Position numbers and translations under genes: made by a program. Below the pieces are notes generated by a model that worked only from the letters and a program-made list of their open reading frames with translations, ran no database searches and was not told where the DNA came from. Below are positions 55,463-63,999 of a stretch of DNA of 64,000 nucleotides, in pieces; within the stretch, counting starts at the first letter, position 1; every line of letters starts with the position of its first letter. This DNA comes from Helicobacteraceae bacterium (GTDB lineage Bacteria > Campylobacterota > Campylobacteria > Campylobacterales > Sulfurimonadaceae), in NCBI GenBank assembly GCA_027063225.1, contig JAMOSG010000034.1:41737-105736 (forward strand), written 5' to 3'.

Positions 55463-55777
55463 ATGACAACTAGTTTTTTACTTATTGTTCAAATTGTACT
55501 TGTAGCTGTTTTAGTTTTAGCAGTTCTTTTACAAAAAAGCTCAAGCATCGGTCTTGGTGCATATAGCGGTTCAAATGATTCTGTATTTGGTGCAAAAGGT
55601 CCAAACAGCTTTTTAGCAAAAGCAACTTTTACTATTGGATTTTTATTTGTTATCAATACAATCACTTTAGGGTATATGTACTCTCAAAAAGCACAATCTT
55701 CTGTTGTTGATAACCTTGTTGATCAAACAGTAGTTGCTGCACCAGCTCTTGATAAAAAAGAAGAGTCTAAAAAATAG
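55463..55777 (+). CDS. secG: Preprotein translocase subunit SecG
   Basis: A 104-residue protein with two hydrophobic helices (about 4-22 and 52-72) and the SecG core LLQKSSSIGLGAYSGSNDSVFGAKGPNSFLAKATF. SecG assists SecYE-mediated export. The C-terminal tail is short and charged. In Campylobacter secG is followed by frr and pyrE; here nhaA lies between. Confidence 0.95.
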   Translation: MTTSFLLIVQIVLVAVLVLAVLLQKSSSIGLGAYSGSNDSVFGAKGPNSFLAKATFTIGFLFVINTITLGYMYSQKAQSSVVDNLVDQTVVAAPALDKKEESKK

Positions 55778-55794
55778 TGAGCATTTTTTGCTCA
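55778..55794 (+). terminator. Short hairpin after secG
   Basis: TGAGCA (55778-55783) pairs with TGCTCA (55789-55794) around TTTTT directly after the stop codon. The stem is short and the following sequence is only moderately T-rich, so termination may be partial. Confidence 0.45.
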
Positions 55795-55892
55795 TTACCC
55801 CTTAAATTTTTTACCTAATTTCTCTCCATCCCTTTTTACTTTTCATCATTATGATACAATCTTTTTATATTCTATTTACATGAAGGAATTCT

Positions 55893-57224
55893 ATGAAATT
55901 ATACGCACCATGGGAAAAGGCTTTTAAAAAAGTAGCTACCCCTTTTGAGGAGTTTTTACACGCTCAAACTACAACTGGTATGGTTTTAATGTTTATGACT
56001 GTTGTTGCACTTGTTGTAGCAAACTCTCCACTATCTGAAATCTATAGCCACTTTTTTCATACAAATGTAACTCTAGCTGTTGGAGAGTGGCAACTCTCAC
56101 ACTCTATTCATCATTGGATAAATGATGGACTTATGGCAATTTTCTTTTTCATTATTGGCCTTGAGATTAAACGTGAAATTTTAGTTGGAGAACTCTCAAA
56201 CATAAAAGTAGCAATTCTTCCTATCTTAGCAGCTATTGGTGGTATGGTTTTTCCAGCACTTATTTATAGTGCTATAAACTACAATGAAGTTGGTGCAGCT
56301 GGTTGGGGAATTCCAATGGCAACAGATATTGCATTTGCTATTAGTGCTGTTGTTTTACTTGGCAAGAGGGTTCCTCCTGCACTTGTTACTTTTTTAGTAG
56401 CACTTGCTATTGTAGATGATTTAGGTGCCGTTTTAGTGATAGCCCTTTTTTATACAAGTACAATCCATCTTACTGCTCTTGCCTTAGCTGGTGTTGCTTT
56501 TTTAATACTTGTAGCATTTAATAGATTTGGAATCCACACAGTGCTTCCTTACTTTATTGTTGGGCTTGTTATGTGGTTTTTTATGCTAGAATCTGGTGTT
56601 CATGCAACAATCGCTGGAGTTATTGCAGCACTTGCAATTCCATCTAAACCAAAAATAGTACCACTCAGTTTACCACAAGAGGCAAAAAATATTTTAGATG
56701 AGTTTCAAAATTATCCTCAAAATGACAACTATATGTTAGAGGAGCAACAAAAAGCACTTTTACAAAATCTAAAAGATAAAATCGATGCAGTATCTACTCC
56801 AGCAGCAAGACTAGAGCACAGTTTACACCTACCAATTGCACTTCTTATTATCCCTTTGTTTGCACTTGCAAATGCTGGAATTAGCATAGATTTTTCAAAA
56901 CTCTCACAAACACTTTTAGAACCAGTAACACTTGGTGTTATAGCTGGGTTAATTATTGGAAAAATTGTTGGTATTTTTGGAATCTCTTATTTGGCCATAA
57001 AAGCAAAAATTGCACAACTTCCAAAACAAAGCTCAATGAGTCAAATTTTTGGTGTTGCAGCACTTGGAGGGATTGGTTTTACAATGTCTATATTTGTTGC
57101 CGACTTAGCATTTTTAGGTAATGATATACTTATTTTTCAAGCAAAAGTTGGGATTTTAATCGCTTCATTATTCGCAGGAATTTTTGGGTTTGTTTGGTTA
57201 CGTTTTATTGTAAAAGGGAGTTAA
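55893..57224 (+). CDS. nhaA: Na+/H+ antiporter NhaA
   Basis: A 443-residue inner-membrane antiporter with about 11-12 helices. The ion-binding pair of Asp is in VALAIVDDLGAVLVIALFY near 172-190. The conserved MATDIAFAISAVVLLGKR and AGVHATIAGVIAALAIPSKP-like segments (SGVHATIAGV) are present. A long cytoplasmic loop (about 258-310) is normal in this phylum. It uses the proton gradient to extrude Na+, suited to marine life. It is flanked by a terminator. Confidence 0.95.
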   Translation: MKLYAPWEKAFKKVATPFEEFLHAQTTTGMVLMFMTVVALVVANSPLSEIYSHFFHTNVTLAVGEWQLSHSIHHWINDGLMAIFFFIIGLEIKREILVGELSNIKVAILPILAAIGGMVFPALIYSAINYNEVGAAGWGIPMATDIAFAISAVVLLGKRVPPALVTFLVALAIVDDLGAVLVIALFYTSTIHLTALALAGVAFLILVAFNRFGIHTVLPYFIVGLVMWFFMLESGVHATIAGVIAALAIPSKPKIVPLSLPQEAKNILDEFQNYPQNDNYMLEEQQKALLQNLKDKIDAVSTPAARLEHSLHLPIALLIIPLFALANAGISIDFSKLSQTLLEPVTLGVIAGLIIGKIVGIFGISYLAIKAKIAQLPKQSSMSQIFGVAALGGIGFTMSIFVADLAFLGNDILIFQAKVGILIASLFAGIFGFVWLRFIVKGS

Positions 57225-57245
57225 AAAGAGCAGTATGCTCTTTTT
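57223..57245. terminator. Bidirectional terminator after nhaA
   Basis: AAAAAGAGCA (57223-57232) and TGCTCTTTTT (57236-57245) form a ten-base stem with a GTA loop; T-runs are present for both directions. It directly follows the nhaA stop and lies 3 bases past the stop of the small minus-strand ORF at 57249-57422. Confidence 0.8.
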
Positions 57246-57248
57246 AAT

Positions 57249-57422
57249 TTAGTGACTATTTTGAGGATAAATATCTGTTTTATCTTCACCTAATAGAGTA
57301 TCTCCCTCTACATAACATCCACTCTCAATACCTAAGTTTTTAAGCCCTTTATCAAATGCCCAATAGTGGTTATAATGAAGTGTTAATACTTCACTTATAT
57401 ACACACACTTTATACTTTTCAT
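57249..57422 (-). CDS. Small ORF of unknown function (57 residues)
   Basis: A 57-codon frame from an ATG, reading MKSIKCVYISEVLTLHYNHY and then WAFDKGLKNLGIESGC, with a polar acidic C-terminus. The composition looks protein-like, and it ends three bases before a bidirectional terminator, which supports a real 3' end. No good ribosome binding site precedes the ATG. It may be a remnant of a larger gene. I recognise no family. Confidence 0.4.
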   Translation of the reverse strand: MKSIKCVYISEVLTLHYNHYWAFDKGLKNLGIESGCYVEGDTLLGEDKTDIYPQNSH

Positions 57423-57440
57423 TAAAAAAGGAATATCTTA

Positions 57441-57554
57441 ATGAAGCTTAAAACTATTGTTAAAGGGGAAGTCGTTTTTTACAAAAGTGGTGCTATGAGT
57501 CAAAAAGATACTCAAAAATCTTTTGAGATTATTCAAAACGCTCTAAAATATTAA
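57441..57554 (+). CDS. Small ORF of unknown function (37 residues)
   Basis: A 37-codon frame with an AAGGA site eight bases before the ATG (57441), reading MKLKTIVKGEVVFYKSGAMS then a short helix ending in IIQNALKY. It lies 18 bases from the divergent small ORF on the minus strand. It could be a genuine small protein or the leftover of a longer one. No family is recognised. Confidence 0.4.
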   Translation: MKLKTIVKGEVVFYKSGAMSQKDTQKSFEIIQNALKY

Positions 57555-57611
57555 ACCATCTTAAAAATATAAAGTGATACAATAGCAAAAATAATTTTCT
57601 AAGGAACTATG

Positions 57612-58169
57612 ATGTTAGATGAGATTAAAAGTAGTTGTGAAACAAAGATGCAAAAAAGCATTGAGCATATGCAAAAAGAGTTTAAAACATTAAGAACTGG
57701 TAAAGTTACAACAAGTGTTTTAGATGGTATTAAAATTGACTATTACGGAACTCCTACACCACTTGATCAAGTTGGTTCTGTTTTAGCACAAGATGCTACT
57801 ACAATTGTTATAAATCCTTGGGAGAAAAACCTTTTAGGTGACATTGAGAGTGCTATTGCTGCTGCAAATATTGGTGTAAATCCAAACAACGATGGTGAAC
57901 AAATTAAACTTTTCTTCCCACCAATGACAGTAGATCAACGTAAAGAGTCTGTAAAACAGATGAAAGCTATGGGTGAAAAAGCAAAAGTTGGTGTTAGAAA
58001 CGATAGACGTGATGCAAATGACAAAATCAAAAAACTTGAAAAAGAGAAAGAGATCACTCAAGATGAATCTAAATCTGCTCAAGATGATATTCAAAAACTA
58101 ACAGATAAATATATCGCAGAGATTGATAAAATCTTAAAAGATAAAGAAGCAGAGATTTTAAAAGTATAA
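57612..58169 (+). CDS. frr: Ribosome recycling factor
   Basis: A 185-residue factor that splits post-termination ribosomes with EF-G. The second of two adjacent ATGs (57612) is preferred, six bases from AAGGA; the first (57609) would be too close. It has [34 protein letters not shown] near 23-56 and [16 protein letters not shown] near 131-146. It is followed by pyrE after 17 bases. Confidence 0.97.
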   Translation: MLDEIKSSCETKMQKSIEHMQKEFKTLRTGKVTTSVLDGIKIDYYGTPTPLDQVGSVLAQDATTIVINPWEKNLLGDIESAIAAANIGVNPNNDGEQIKLFFPPMTVDQRKESVKQMKAMGEKAKVGVRNDRRDANDKIKKLEKEKEITQDESKSAQDDIQKLTDKYIAEIDKILKDKEAEILKV

Positions 58170-58186
58170 TTGTAGGATTAACAAAG

Positions 58187-58795
58187 ATGGACATTAAAAA
58201 AATATATATGGATGCTGATGCACTTTTAGAGGGGCATTTTAAACTCAGTAGTGGGAACCACTCACAATTTTACCTTCAATCTGCAAAAGTGCTTGAAGAT
58301 CCAAAAACTGCAAAACTTTTAGCTGATGCACTTGCAAAACAGATTAAAGAGAGTGGTTTAGAAGTAGATACAGTTTGTGCTCCTGCACTTGGTGGGCTTA
58401 TAGCTGGTTTTGCACTTGCAACTGCACTTGATGTTCGCTCTATTTTTGCTGAGCGTGTAAATGGTGAGATGACAATTCGTCGTGGTTTTGAAGTAAAACC
58501 AGGTGAAAAAGTTTTAATGTGTGAAGATATTATTACAACAGGTGGTAGTGCTATGGAAGCAGCTGCAGTTGTAAAAGAGTTAGGTGGAGAGATTGTTGGT
58601 GTTGCAGCACTTGCAAATCGTGGTTTTTGCCATAGAGAAAATAGTGATATTGAAACAAAACCAAACTGTAAACTCCCTCAAGATATCCCATTTTTTGCAT
58701 TAGCAGATTTTACATTTGAGATGTACTCTCCAGAGGAATGTCCACTTTGTAAAGATGGTAGTGAGGCGATTAAACCAGGTTCACGCGGAAACTAA
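58187..58795 (+). CDS. pyrE: Orotate phosphoribosyltransferase
   Basis: A 202-residue enzyme forming OMP from orotate and PRPP in pyrimidine synthesis. It has the [16 protein letters not shown] substrate loop near 16-31, the [14 protein letters not shown] segment and the PRPP motif [18 protein letters not shown] near 108-125. Its stop overlaps the next ATG by one base (TAATG). The frr-pyrE order is usual in the phylum. Confidence 0.96.
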   Translation: MDIKKIYMDADALLEGHFKLSSGNHSQFYLQSAKVLEDPKTAKLLADALAKQIKESGLEVDTVCAPALGGLIAGFALATALDVRSIFAERVNGEMTIRRGFEVKPGEKVLMCEDIITTGGSAMEAAAVVKELGGEIVGVAALANRGFCHRENSDIETKPNCKLPQDIPFFALADFTFEMYSPEECPLCKDGSEAIKPGSRGN

Positions 58796-59433
58796 TGGAC
58801 AAAATAGCCTCAACAAAAGCAGCAAGACTTGCTCAAGAGTGTGCTAGAAGATTTCCCCTCTCAAAAGAGGTACAAAATGCACTTGCTAGTACAAACAGAG
58901 AGGTGTTTGTACACTCTGGTCTTGCACACAATGCTTATACAATAGATGCTCTTCCAATAGGCTCTTCACAGTTTATTAGCTCCCCTTTAACAGTTGCTAA
59001 AATGACAGAGTACTTAGAGTGTGTTGGGGTCGATAGAGTTTTAGAAGTTGGATGTGGAAGTGGCTACCAAGCAGCTGTACTTTCCCATTTGGTTCGTGGA
59101 GTTTTTACAATAGAGCGAATAGAATCGTTAGTGCTTCAAGCAAAACAACGTTTTCGCTCTTTGGGTATCTCTAATGTTCACGTGCGTTTAGATGATGGAC
59201 AAAACGGCTGGATTCAGTACGCTCCGTATGATAGAATAATCTTCTCTGCAACTGCGAAAGAGATTCCACTAAAACTTTTTAACCAACTCAAAGATGGTGG
59301 TATTTTAGTTGCACCAATGCAAAAAAAAGATACGCAAGTGATAACACGTTTTAGAAAAAATGGCTCAAAAATCTCTGTAGAAGAGTTAGAAAAATGTGAT
59401 TTTGTCCCTGTTTTAAATGGTGTAGAAAAGTAG
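58795..59433 (+). CDS. pcm: Protein-L-isoaspartate O-methyltransferase
   Basis: A 212-residue AdoMet-dependent methyltransferase that repairs isoaspartyl residues. The AdoMet site is VLEVGCGSGYQAAVLSHLV near 82-100, with SSPLTVAKMTEYLE before it and PYDRIIFSATAKEIP near 143. The overlap with pyrE suggests coupling. Length and motifs are normal for the family. Confidence 0.93.
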   Translation: MDKIASTKAARLAQECARRFPLSKEVQNALASTNREVFVHSGLAHNAYTIDALPIGSSQFISSPLTVAKMTEYLECVGVDRVLEVGCGSGYQAAVLSHLVRGVFTIERIESLVLQAKQRFRSLGISNVHVRLDDGQNGWIQYAPYDRIIFSATAKEIPLKLFNQLKDGGILVAPMQKKDTQVITRFRKNGSKISVEELEKCDFVPVLNGVEK

Positions 59434-59438
59434 GTAAT

Positions 59439-60275
59439 ATGGAAAATATGTATGGTATAGAGTATGCAAAACCAAGTGTTGTACTACTCCAAGAAAATGG
59501 TCTAGGTGTTGCAGAGAGTGCAGCAAGAACGTGTTATGACTCTTTTTCAAACAGTGAAAATGAAGCTATTGTAGAGTTAGCAAACAAACTTCCAGATGAA
59601 GAGGCAAAAAAGTCTATTAATGCACTTGAGTCTTCAGAGCTTTTAGATGATTTGGCGTGGACCTATTTTCACCACTCTATTTTAGAGCATATTAATCTTA
59701 CATACCTTATACGTGGAACAAGTAGAGGTGTACTTCAAGAGCATGCAAGACACCGTATTCAAGCTATAAGTGTTAGAAGTACACGCTACACAATGAGCTC
59801 ATTAATTAACGCTTTTGTAACTGCTAAAGTGTTAAACGATAAAGAGTTTTTTCTACAAAAAGTTTTATCATTTGATATGTTTGTTACGCAAGATGAGGCT
59901 TACAATCGTCTTGAGATTAATGCAATGTATGAAAAGCTTAATTACCAATTCTCTAAGGTTGAAAATTTTTATGAACTTAGTGTTGCTAAAAGCTCTTTAG
60001 AGTTTTTACAAGAGAGTTATGCAAAACCTCAAGAACTTTTTGAAAAACTCGAAAATGGGAAGAAAAAAAGAAATGTTGGGGATGCTTTTAAGCATATAAT
60101 TACCGATAATATCAAAGTAGATATGGTAGTAACTTTTAATTTACGTAGCTTAAAAAACTACTTTACTCTTCGTGATAGTGGTGCGGCATATTTTCAAATA
60201 CGTTGGCTTGCACAAGAGATGAAAAAGGTAACTCCAAAGAAATATTTGGAGCTTATTATAAAGGATAAATCGTGA
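59439..60275 (+). CDS. thyX: Flavin-dependent thymidylate synthase ThyX
   Basis: A 278-residue FAD enzyme that makes dTMP from dUMP. The signature RHRx7S is present as RHRIQAISVRS near residues 107-117, preceded by SILEHINLTYLIRGTSRGVLQEHA, and followed by the C-terminal FTLRDSGAAYFQIRWLAQEM segment. ThyX replaces ThyA in Campylobacter and Helicobacter. It overlaps the small lipoprotein gene by four bases. Confidence 0.95.
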   Translation: MENMYGIEYAKPSVVLLQENGLGVAESAARTCYDSFSNSENEAIVELANKLPDEEAKKSINALESSELLDDLAWTYFHHSILEHINLTYLIRGTSRGVLQEHARHRIQAISVRSTRYTMSSLINAFVTAKVLNDKEFFLQKVLSFDMFVTQDEAYNRLEINAMYEKLNYQFSKVENFYELSVAKSSLEFLQESYAKPQELFEKLENGKKKRNVGDAFKHIITDNIKVDMVVTFNLRSLKNYFTLRDSGAAYFQIRWLAQEMKKVTPKKYLELIIKDKS

Positions 60276-60484
60276 AATACCTTGTGTTAGCTGTTTTTTT
60301 ATTTTTAAGTGGATGCTCCCATTTCACTTTTAATAAACAGATGTGCCAAAATATAGATCCAAAAGAGAATGTTCCCCAAGAGTGTGTTCCTTATGATGAA
60401 GAAGCAATAGAGAAAGCTTTTGAAGGTAAAAAGCAAAAAACAGATACAAAAGATTTAATTGAATTTAATAAAAAGGAAAAATAA
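60272..60484 (+). CDS. Small lipoprotein, function unknown
   Basis: A 70-residue protein from a GTG, with a short signal peptide ending FLFLSGC (Cys15) and a charged mature part with two Cys in MCQNIDPKENVPQECVPYDE. An AAAGGA site precedes the GTG. It overlaps thyX and the PhnA-like gene, so it is co-translated with both. No function is recognised. Confidence 0.75.
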   Translation: MKYLVLAVFLFLSGCSHFTFNKQMCQNIDPKENVPQECVPYDEEAIEKAFEGKKQKTDTKDLIEFNKKEK

Positions 60485-61014
60485 TGGCAAGAAGTAGTGT
60501 ATGTGAGTTATGTGGTAGTGATGAGGAAGTAACATTATACGAAATTCCAGCAGGTGATGGTAGTGAAGAACAAAGTGTTTATCTTTGTAAAACATGTAAA
60601 ACACAAATAGAGGAAGATACACTTGATGAAACTCACTTTAATTGTTTAAATGATGCAATGTGGAGTGAAGTTGGTGCTGTAAAAGTGTTAAGCTATATTC
60701 TTTTAAATAAACTTGGTCGCCAAGATTTAGTGGATATGATGTATTTAGAAGATGATGAACAAGCACTTGCAAACAAAGCAGTAGCAGCAGATGCAAACAA
60801 ACTTGTTTTTAGAGATGCAAACGGTGTTGAGCTTAAAGCTGGTGATAGTGTTGTGATTTTAAAAGATTTAGATGTAAAAGGTGCAGGTTTTACTGCAAAA
60901 CGTGGAACAACAGTTACAAAAATCTCACTTCCATCAGGTATGGATGACCATGTAGAGGGTCGTGTAAATGGTGTAAAAATTTTCCTAAAAACTGAGTTCT
61001 TAAAAAAGGCGTAG
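60484..61014 (+). CDS. PhnA/YjdM-like zinc-ribbon protein
   Basis: A 176-residue protein. The N-terminal zinc ribbon has CELCGSD (7-13) and CKTCKTQ (about 36-42). The C-terminal PhnA domain (about 105-176) reads FRDANGVELKAGDSVVILKDLDVKG and KRGTTVTKISL. Despite the historic name, members are not proven phosphonate enzymes. It lies 1 base after the lipoprotein stop overlap and directly before cobT. Confidence 0.85.
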   Translation: MARSSVCELCGSDEEVTLYEIPAGDGSEEQSVYLCKTCKTQIEEDTLDETHFNCLNDAMWSEVGAVKVLSYILLNKLGRQDLVDMMYLEDDEQALANKAVAADANKLVFRDANGVELKAGDSVVILKDLDVKGAGFTAKRGTTVTKISLPSGMDDHVEGRVNGVKIFLKTEFLKKA

Positions 61015-61015
61015 T

Positions 61016-62077
61016 GTGATTCAAAGTTACAATATCTTTGATGATACAAAAGATTCCCTCCCAGAGGGAAGAGCTGATTTTTTACTTGCTGGAAGTGTTA
61101 CAAAAACATGTGAAATAGAGGGTTTAACGCAAGCTGGAATTCCAGGTAAAATTGCTTTAACGCCAACACTAGATGCAGAGCTTGTAAATAGTGGCAAAGT
61201 ATTTTCTATGCCTGAACTTGCAGAGACTCCAAAAGGGGTGCCAACCCCTGCAGTTATCACTAGAGCTGTACATAATTTAGATGGTTTTTCACAAGTTGCA
61301 ATGTTAAATCTTGGGCTAGAGGTACTTCCTAAAGAGGTAAAACTTTTTAACTTCGATATTGAACCATCAGATGCAATTAATAACAATGCAAAGATTGACG
61401 CAAAAACGATTTTTGCTAAAGGTATGGAGTTTGGAAAAAAATATGAGCTTCAAGGAAACTACCTTATTTTAGCAGAATCTACTCCAAGTGGAACAACAAC
61501 TGCACTTGCCTCTGCACTTGCACTTGGATATAATGTGGCAAATGATTTTTCATCAAGTTTTTTACACACTCCAGACTCACTAAAAAACAAAGTGGTACAA
61601 GAGGCTTTAGCTTTAACAGATGACTCTATGGGTAAGTTTGAAAAGTTAGGTGTAGTGAGTGATAATATGCTTTTATTTGTAGCTGGATTTTTAGTTGAAG
61701 CTACAAGACGCTTCCACGTGGTGGTTGCTGGTGGAACACAAATGGCAGCAGCACTCCTTATAGCAGATGCTTTGCGTGAAGATGTACTAAAGCGATTAAA
61801 GAGTGAAAATTTAACACTTGCAACAACAAAATGGGTTGCAAAAGACACTAATGCAAATATTAAACATATTTTAGAGCAACTTAGCTACAAACCTCATGCG
61901 ATTTATACGGAATTTAGTTTTGCAAATACAGAAATTCCTCCACTTAAAATGTATGATGAGGGTGAAGCAAAAGAGGGTGTTGGAGCTGGAGCTGCACTTG
62001 CTTATGCTGCAAAAAATGGCAAAGATAACCAAGAGCTTTTAGAGGCTATTGAGTTAGTGCTGTATGAGTTGATATAG
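61016..62077 (+). CDS. cobT: Nicotinate mononucleotide-dependent phosphoribosyltransferase CobT (UPF0284 type)
   Basis: A 353-residue protein beginning at GTG. It has LLAGSVTKTCEIEGLTQAGIPG, TPAVITRAVHN, YLILAESTPSGTTTALASALALGYN near 146-170 and VVVAGGTQMAAALLIADA near 235. This matches the UPF0284 branch of CobT proteins, which activate the lower ligand base in cobalamin assembly. It begins a tight cobT-cobU-cobS-cobC unit. Confidence 0.9.
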   Translation: MIQSYNIFDDTKDSLPEGRADFLLAGSVTKTCEIEGLTQAGIPGKIALTPTLDAELVNSGKVFSMPELAETPKGVPTPAVITRAVHNLDGFSQVAMLNLGLEVLPKEVKLFNFDIEPSDAINNNAKIDAKTIFAKGMEFGKKYELQGNYLILAESTPSGTTTALASALALGYNVANDFSSSFLHTPDSLKNKVVQEALALTDDSMGKFEKLGVVSDNMLLFVAGFLVEATRRFHVVVAGGTQMAAALLIADALREDVLKRLKSENLTLATTKWVAKDTNANIKHILEQLSYKPHAIYTEFSFANTEIPPLKMYDEGEAKEGVGAGAALAYAAKNGKDNQELLEAIELVLYELI

Positions 62078-62084
62078 ATAAACT

Positions 62085-62588
62085 ATGAGTTTTAAAAAAG
62101 TTTTATTTATTGGTGGTATTAAAAGTGGTAAAAGTCGCTTAGCGGAGGAGTATATTCTAAAACACTCAAACGTTAAACCGATCTATTTTGCTACTAATGA
62201 GTTTTTTGATGATGAGATGCACCATAAAGTTCAACTCCATCAAAAACAACGAGGCGATAAATTTATAACAATTGAAGAGCCCCTTTTACTCTCTAAAAAA
62301 CTACTCTCTACGAAACAACCTGTTCTTGTTGAGTGCATAAGCACTTGGATAAACAATATGATCTACCACAAATACTCTCAAGAAGAGATTTATGCACAAG
62401 TAAAAGAGCTAAAAGATCTAAAACAAGATGTTGTGTTTGTTATAAGTGAAGTGGGACAAAGTGTTGTAAGTGAACATAAACTTGTACGAGAATTTGTAAA
62501 CATTAATGGTAAAGTTGCTCAATTTTTAGCACTTTTATGCGATGAAGTTTACTCTGTTCAAGCTGGAATTGCACTTAAATTAAAATGA
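62085..62588 (+). CDS. cobU: Adenosylcobinamide kinase/guanylyltransferase CobU
   Basis: A 167-residue bifunctional enzyme that phosphorylates and guanylylates adenosylcobinamide. The P-loop is FIGGIKSGKSRLAEEYIL near 8-25; IYFATNEFFDDEMHHKVQLHQKQRGD near 34-59 contains the guanylyl-acceptor His region, and VLVECISTWINNM near 85. The end overlaps cobS by four bases. It is a little shorter than the E. coli form. Confidence 0.92.
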   Translation: MSFKKVLFIGGIKSGKSRLAEEYILKHSNVKPIYFATNEFFDDEMHHKVQLHQKQRGDKFITIEEPLLLSKKLLSTKQPVLVECISTWINNMIYHKYSQEEIYAQVKELKDLKQDVVFVISEVGQSVVSEHKLVREFVNINGKVAQFLALLCDEVYSVQAGIALKLK

Positions 62589-63301
62589 AAAATCTTTTTT
62601 TAGCATTTGGTTTAGCGTGGAATATGCTTAGTATTATTCCCCTTTTTAAGATTCATACTTTTTTTCGTGGTATTAATGGTTTAAGTGGTATGTTTTACCC
62701 TTTTGTGGGTGCATTACTTGGTGGAATTGTTGTGCTTTTTTATACTACTTTTGAGCCATATGTACCAATTTTTCATCTTCTTGTTTTAACTTTTAGTGTA
62801 TGGATTATACTTACAGGAGCATTACATTTAGATGGTTTAAGTGATACCATAGATGGCTTTTTTGTACCAAAACAAAAAGCACTAGAGGTTATGAAAGATT
62901 CCCATGTAGGTGGAATGGGAATGATTTTTAGTGTATTGTTTTTAATTGTAAAACTCTCCTCTTTTTTAGCACTTCACAACCCTTTTAGTGTTATTGCTAT
63001 CATGAGTTTTTCCCGTTTTTATGTGCTTGGGAGTATCTTTTTGTTTCCTTATGTAAGTCGTGGAGTTGGTGCCCTTTTAAAAGAGGAGTTAGAACTCAAA
63101 CACCTTTTTGTTAGTTTTGTTTTTAGTGTTAGTGTTGCTTTTTATTTTAATGCTTTATTTGTTTTTTTCCTTGGTGTTTTCTTTAGCATTGCTCTAGCTT
63201 TTTTACTTGCAAAACGCCTTGGTGGGCTAAACGGTGATGGTTATGGCTTTATAATAGAGATAAGTGAACTCTTTTTACTCAATATTTTACTTTTTTTATG
63301 A
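62585..63301 (+). CDS. cobS: Adenosylcobinamide-GDP ribazoletransferase CobS
   Basis: A 238-residue integral membrane enzyme with about six helices that joins the corrin and lower ligand. Signatures are FFRGINGLSGMFYPFVGALLGG near 27-48, LTGALHLDGLSDTIDGFF near 77-94 (Asp-rich substrate site) and LGGLNGDGYGFIIEISEL near the C-terminus. It overlaps cobU and cobC by four bases on each side. Confidence 0.94.
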   Translation: MKNLFLAFGLAWNMLSIIPLFKIHTFFRGINGLSGMFYPFVGALLGGIVVLFYTTFEPYVPIFHLLVLTFSVWIILTGALHLDGLSDTIDGFFVPKQKALEVMKDSHVGGMGMIFSVLFLIVKLSSFLALHNPFSVIAIMSFSRFYVLGSIFLFPYVSRGVGALLKEELELKHLFVSFVFSVSVAFYFNALFVFFLGVFFSIALAFLLAKRLGGLNGDGYGFIIEISELFLLNILLFL

Positions 63302-63840
63302 AAACAATTACACTAATTCGCCATGGTGAAGTGCAAGAGGATTTTATTGGTAAGTACAATGGACATAATGATATTGCACTTTCTAAAAATGGGATTTTAC
63401 AAACACTAACTTTAGCTAAAAAACTCTCAAATCAACATTTTGATATTGTTTTTTGCTCAGACTTAAGACGTACAAAACAAACTCTTCAAGTATTACAACT
63501 TCAAACAAACAAAGTGGTACTAAGCAAAAATCTACGTGAAAAATCTTGGGGAGAAGATGAAGGTAAAAGTTTTGAACAGCTCACAAAAGAGGGTAAAGAG
63601 TACAAAGATTTTATGCAGTGGATAAACTCTCTTAGTGGAGAGAGTGTAGAGGATTTTCAAAAGAGAGTTATTGAGTATTTTTTCTTAACAATTGCTTCAT
63701 CAAATGCAAAAAATATTGCAGTTGTTACTCACAGTGGAGTGATAAAAATTTTACTTAAATTTATAAAAAATTTAAACTTTGAAGAGGCATTTTCCCTACG
63801 ATTAGCTTATAATGGGACTATAATTTTATATTTTAAATAG
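63298..63840 (+). CDS. cobC: Alpha-ribazole phosphatase CobC (histidine phosphatase)
   Basis: A 180-residue phosphoglycerate-mutase-fold phosphatase. The catalytic TLIRHGEVQEDFIGKYNGHNDIALS is at 5-29, with DIVFCSDLRRTKQT near 57 and VTHSGVIKILLKF near 145. In the cobalamin cluster it removes the phosphate to give alpha-ribazole or cobalamin. It is the last gene of the unit. Confidence 0.92.
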   Translation: MKTITLIRHGEVQEDFIGKYNGHNDIALSKNGILQTLTLAKKLSNQHFDIVFCSDLRRTKQTLQVLQLQTNKVVLSKNLREKSWGEDEGKSFEQLTKEGKEYKDFMQWINSLSGESVEDFQKRVIEYFFLTIASSNAKNIAVVTHSGVIKILLKFIKNLNFEEAFSLRLAYNGTIILYFK

Positions 63841-63882
63841 TCATTCATTAAAATATGTTATTATTATCATAATTTGATAGCG

Positions 63883-63999
63883 TCAAAAATTTTCTGTAAA
63901 TTCCTCATCAACTACACAATCGTGTTCCAAATCTTCCCACGAAACATATTTTCTGTCCATCCATTTGGCATTGGTATCAATAGCCAGCGGTACCAAAAG
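63883..63999 (-). CDS. C-terminal end of an unidentified protein (partial)
   Basis: An open frame enters from the right edge and stops at TGA (63885-63883). The 38 visible residues read LVPLAIDTNAKWMDRKYVSW then EDLEHDCVVDEEFTENF. The sequence is acidic and its local base composition (GGTACCGCTGGC) is richer in G and C than the neighbours, which hints at a different origin. The family cannot be named from this fragment. Confidence 0.55.
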   Translation of the reverse strand, partial: LLVPLAIDTNAKWMDRKYVSWEDLEHDCVVDEEFTENF

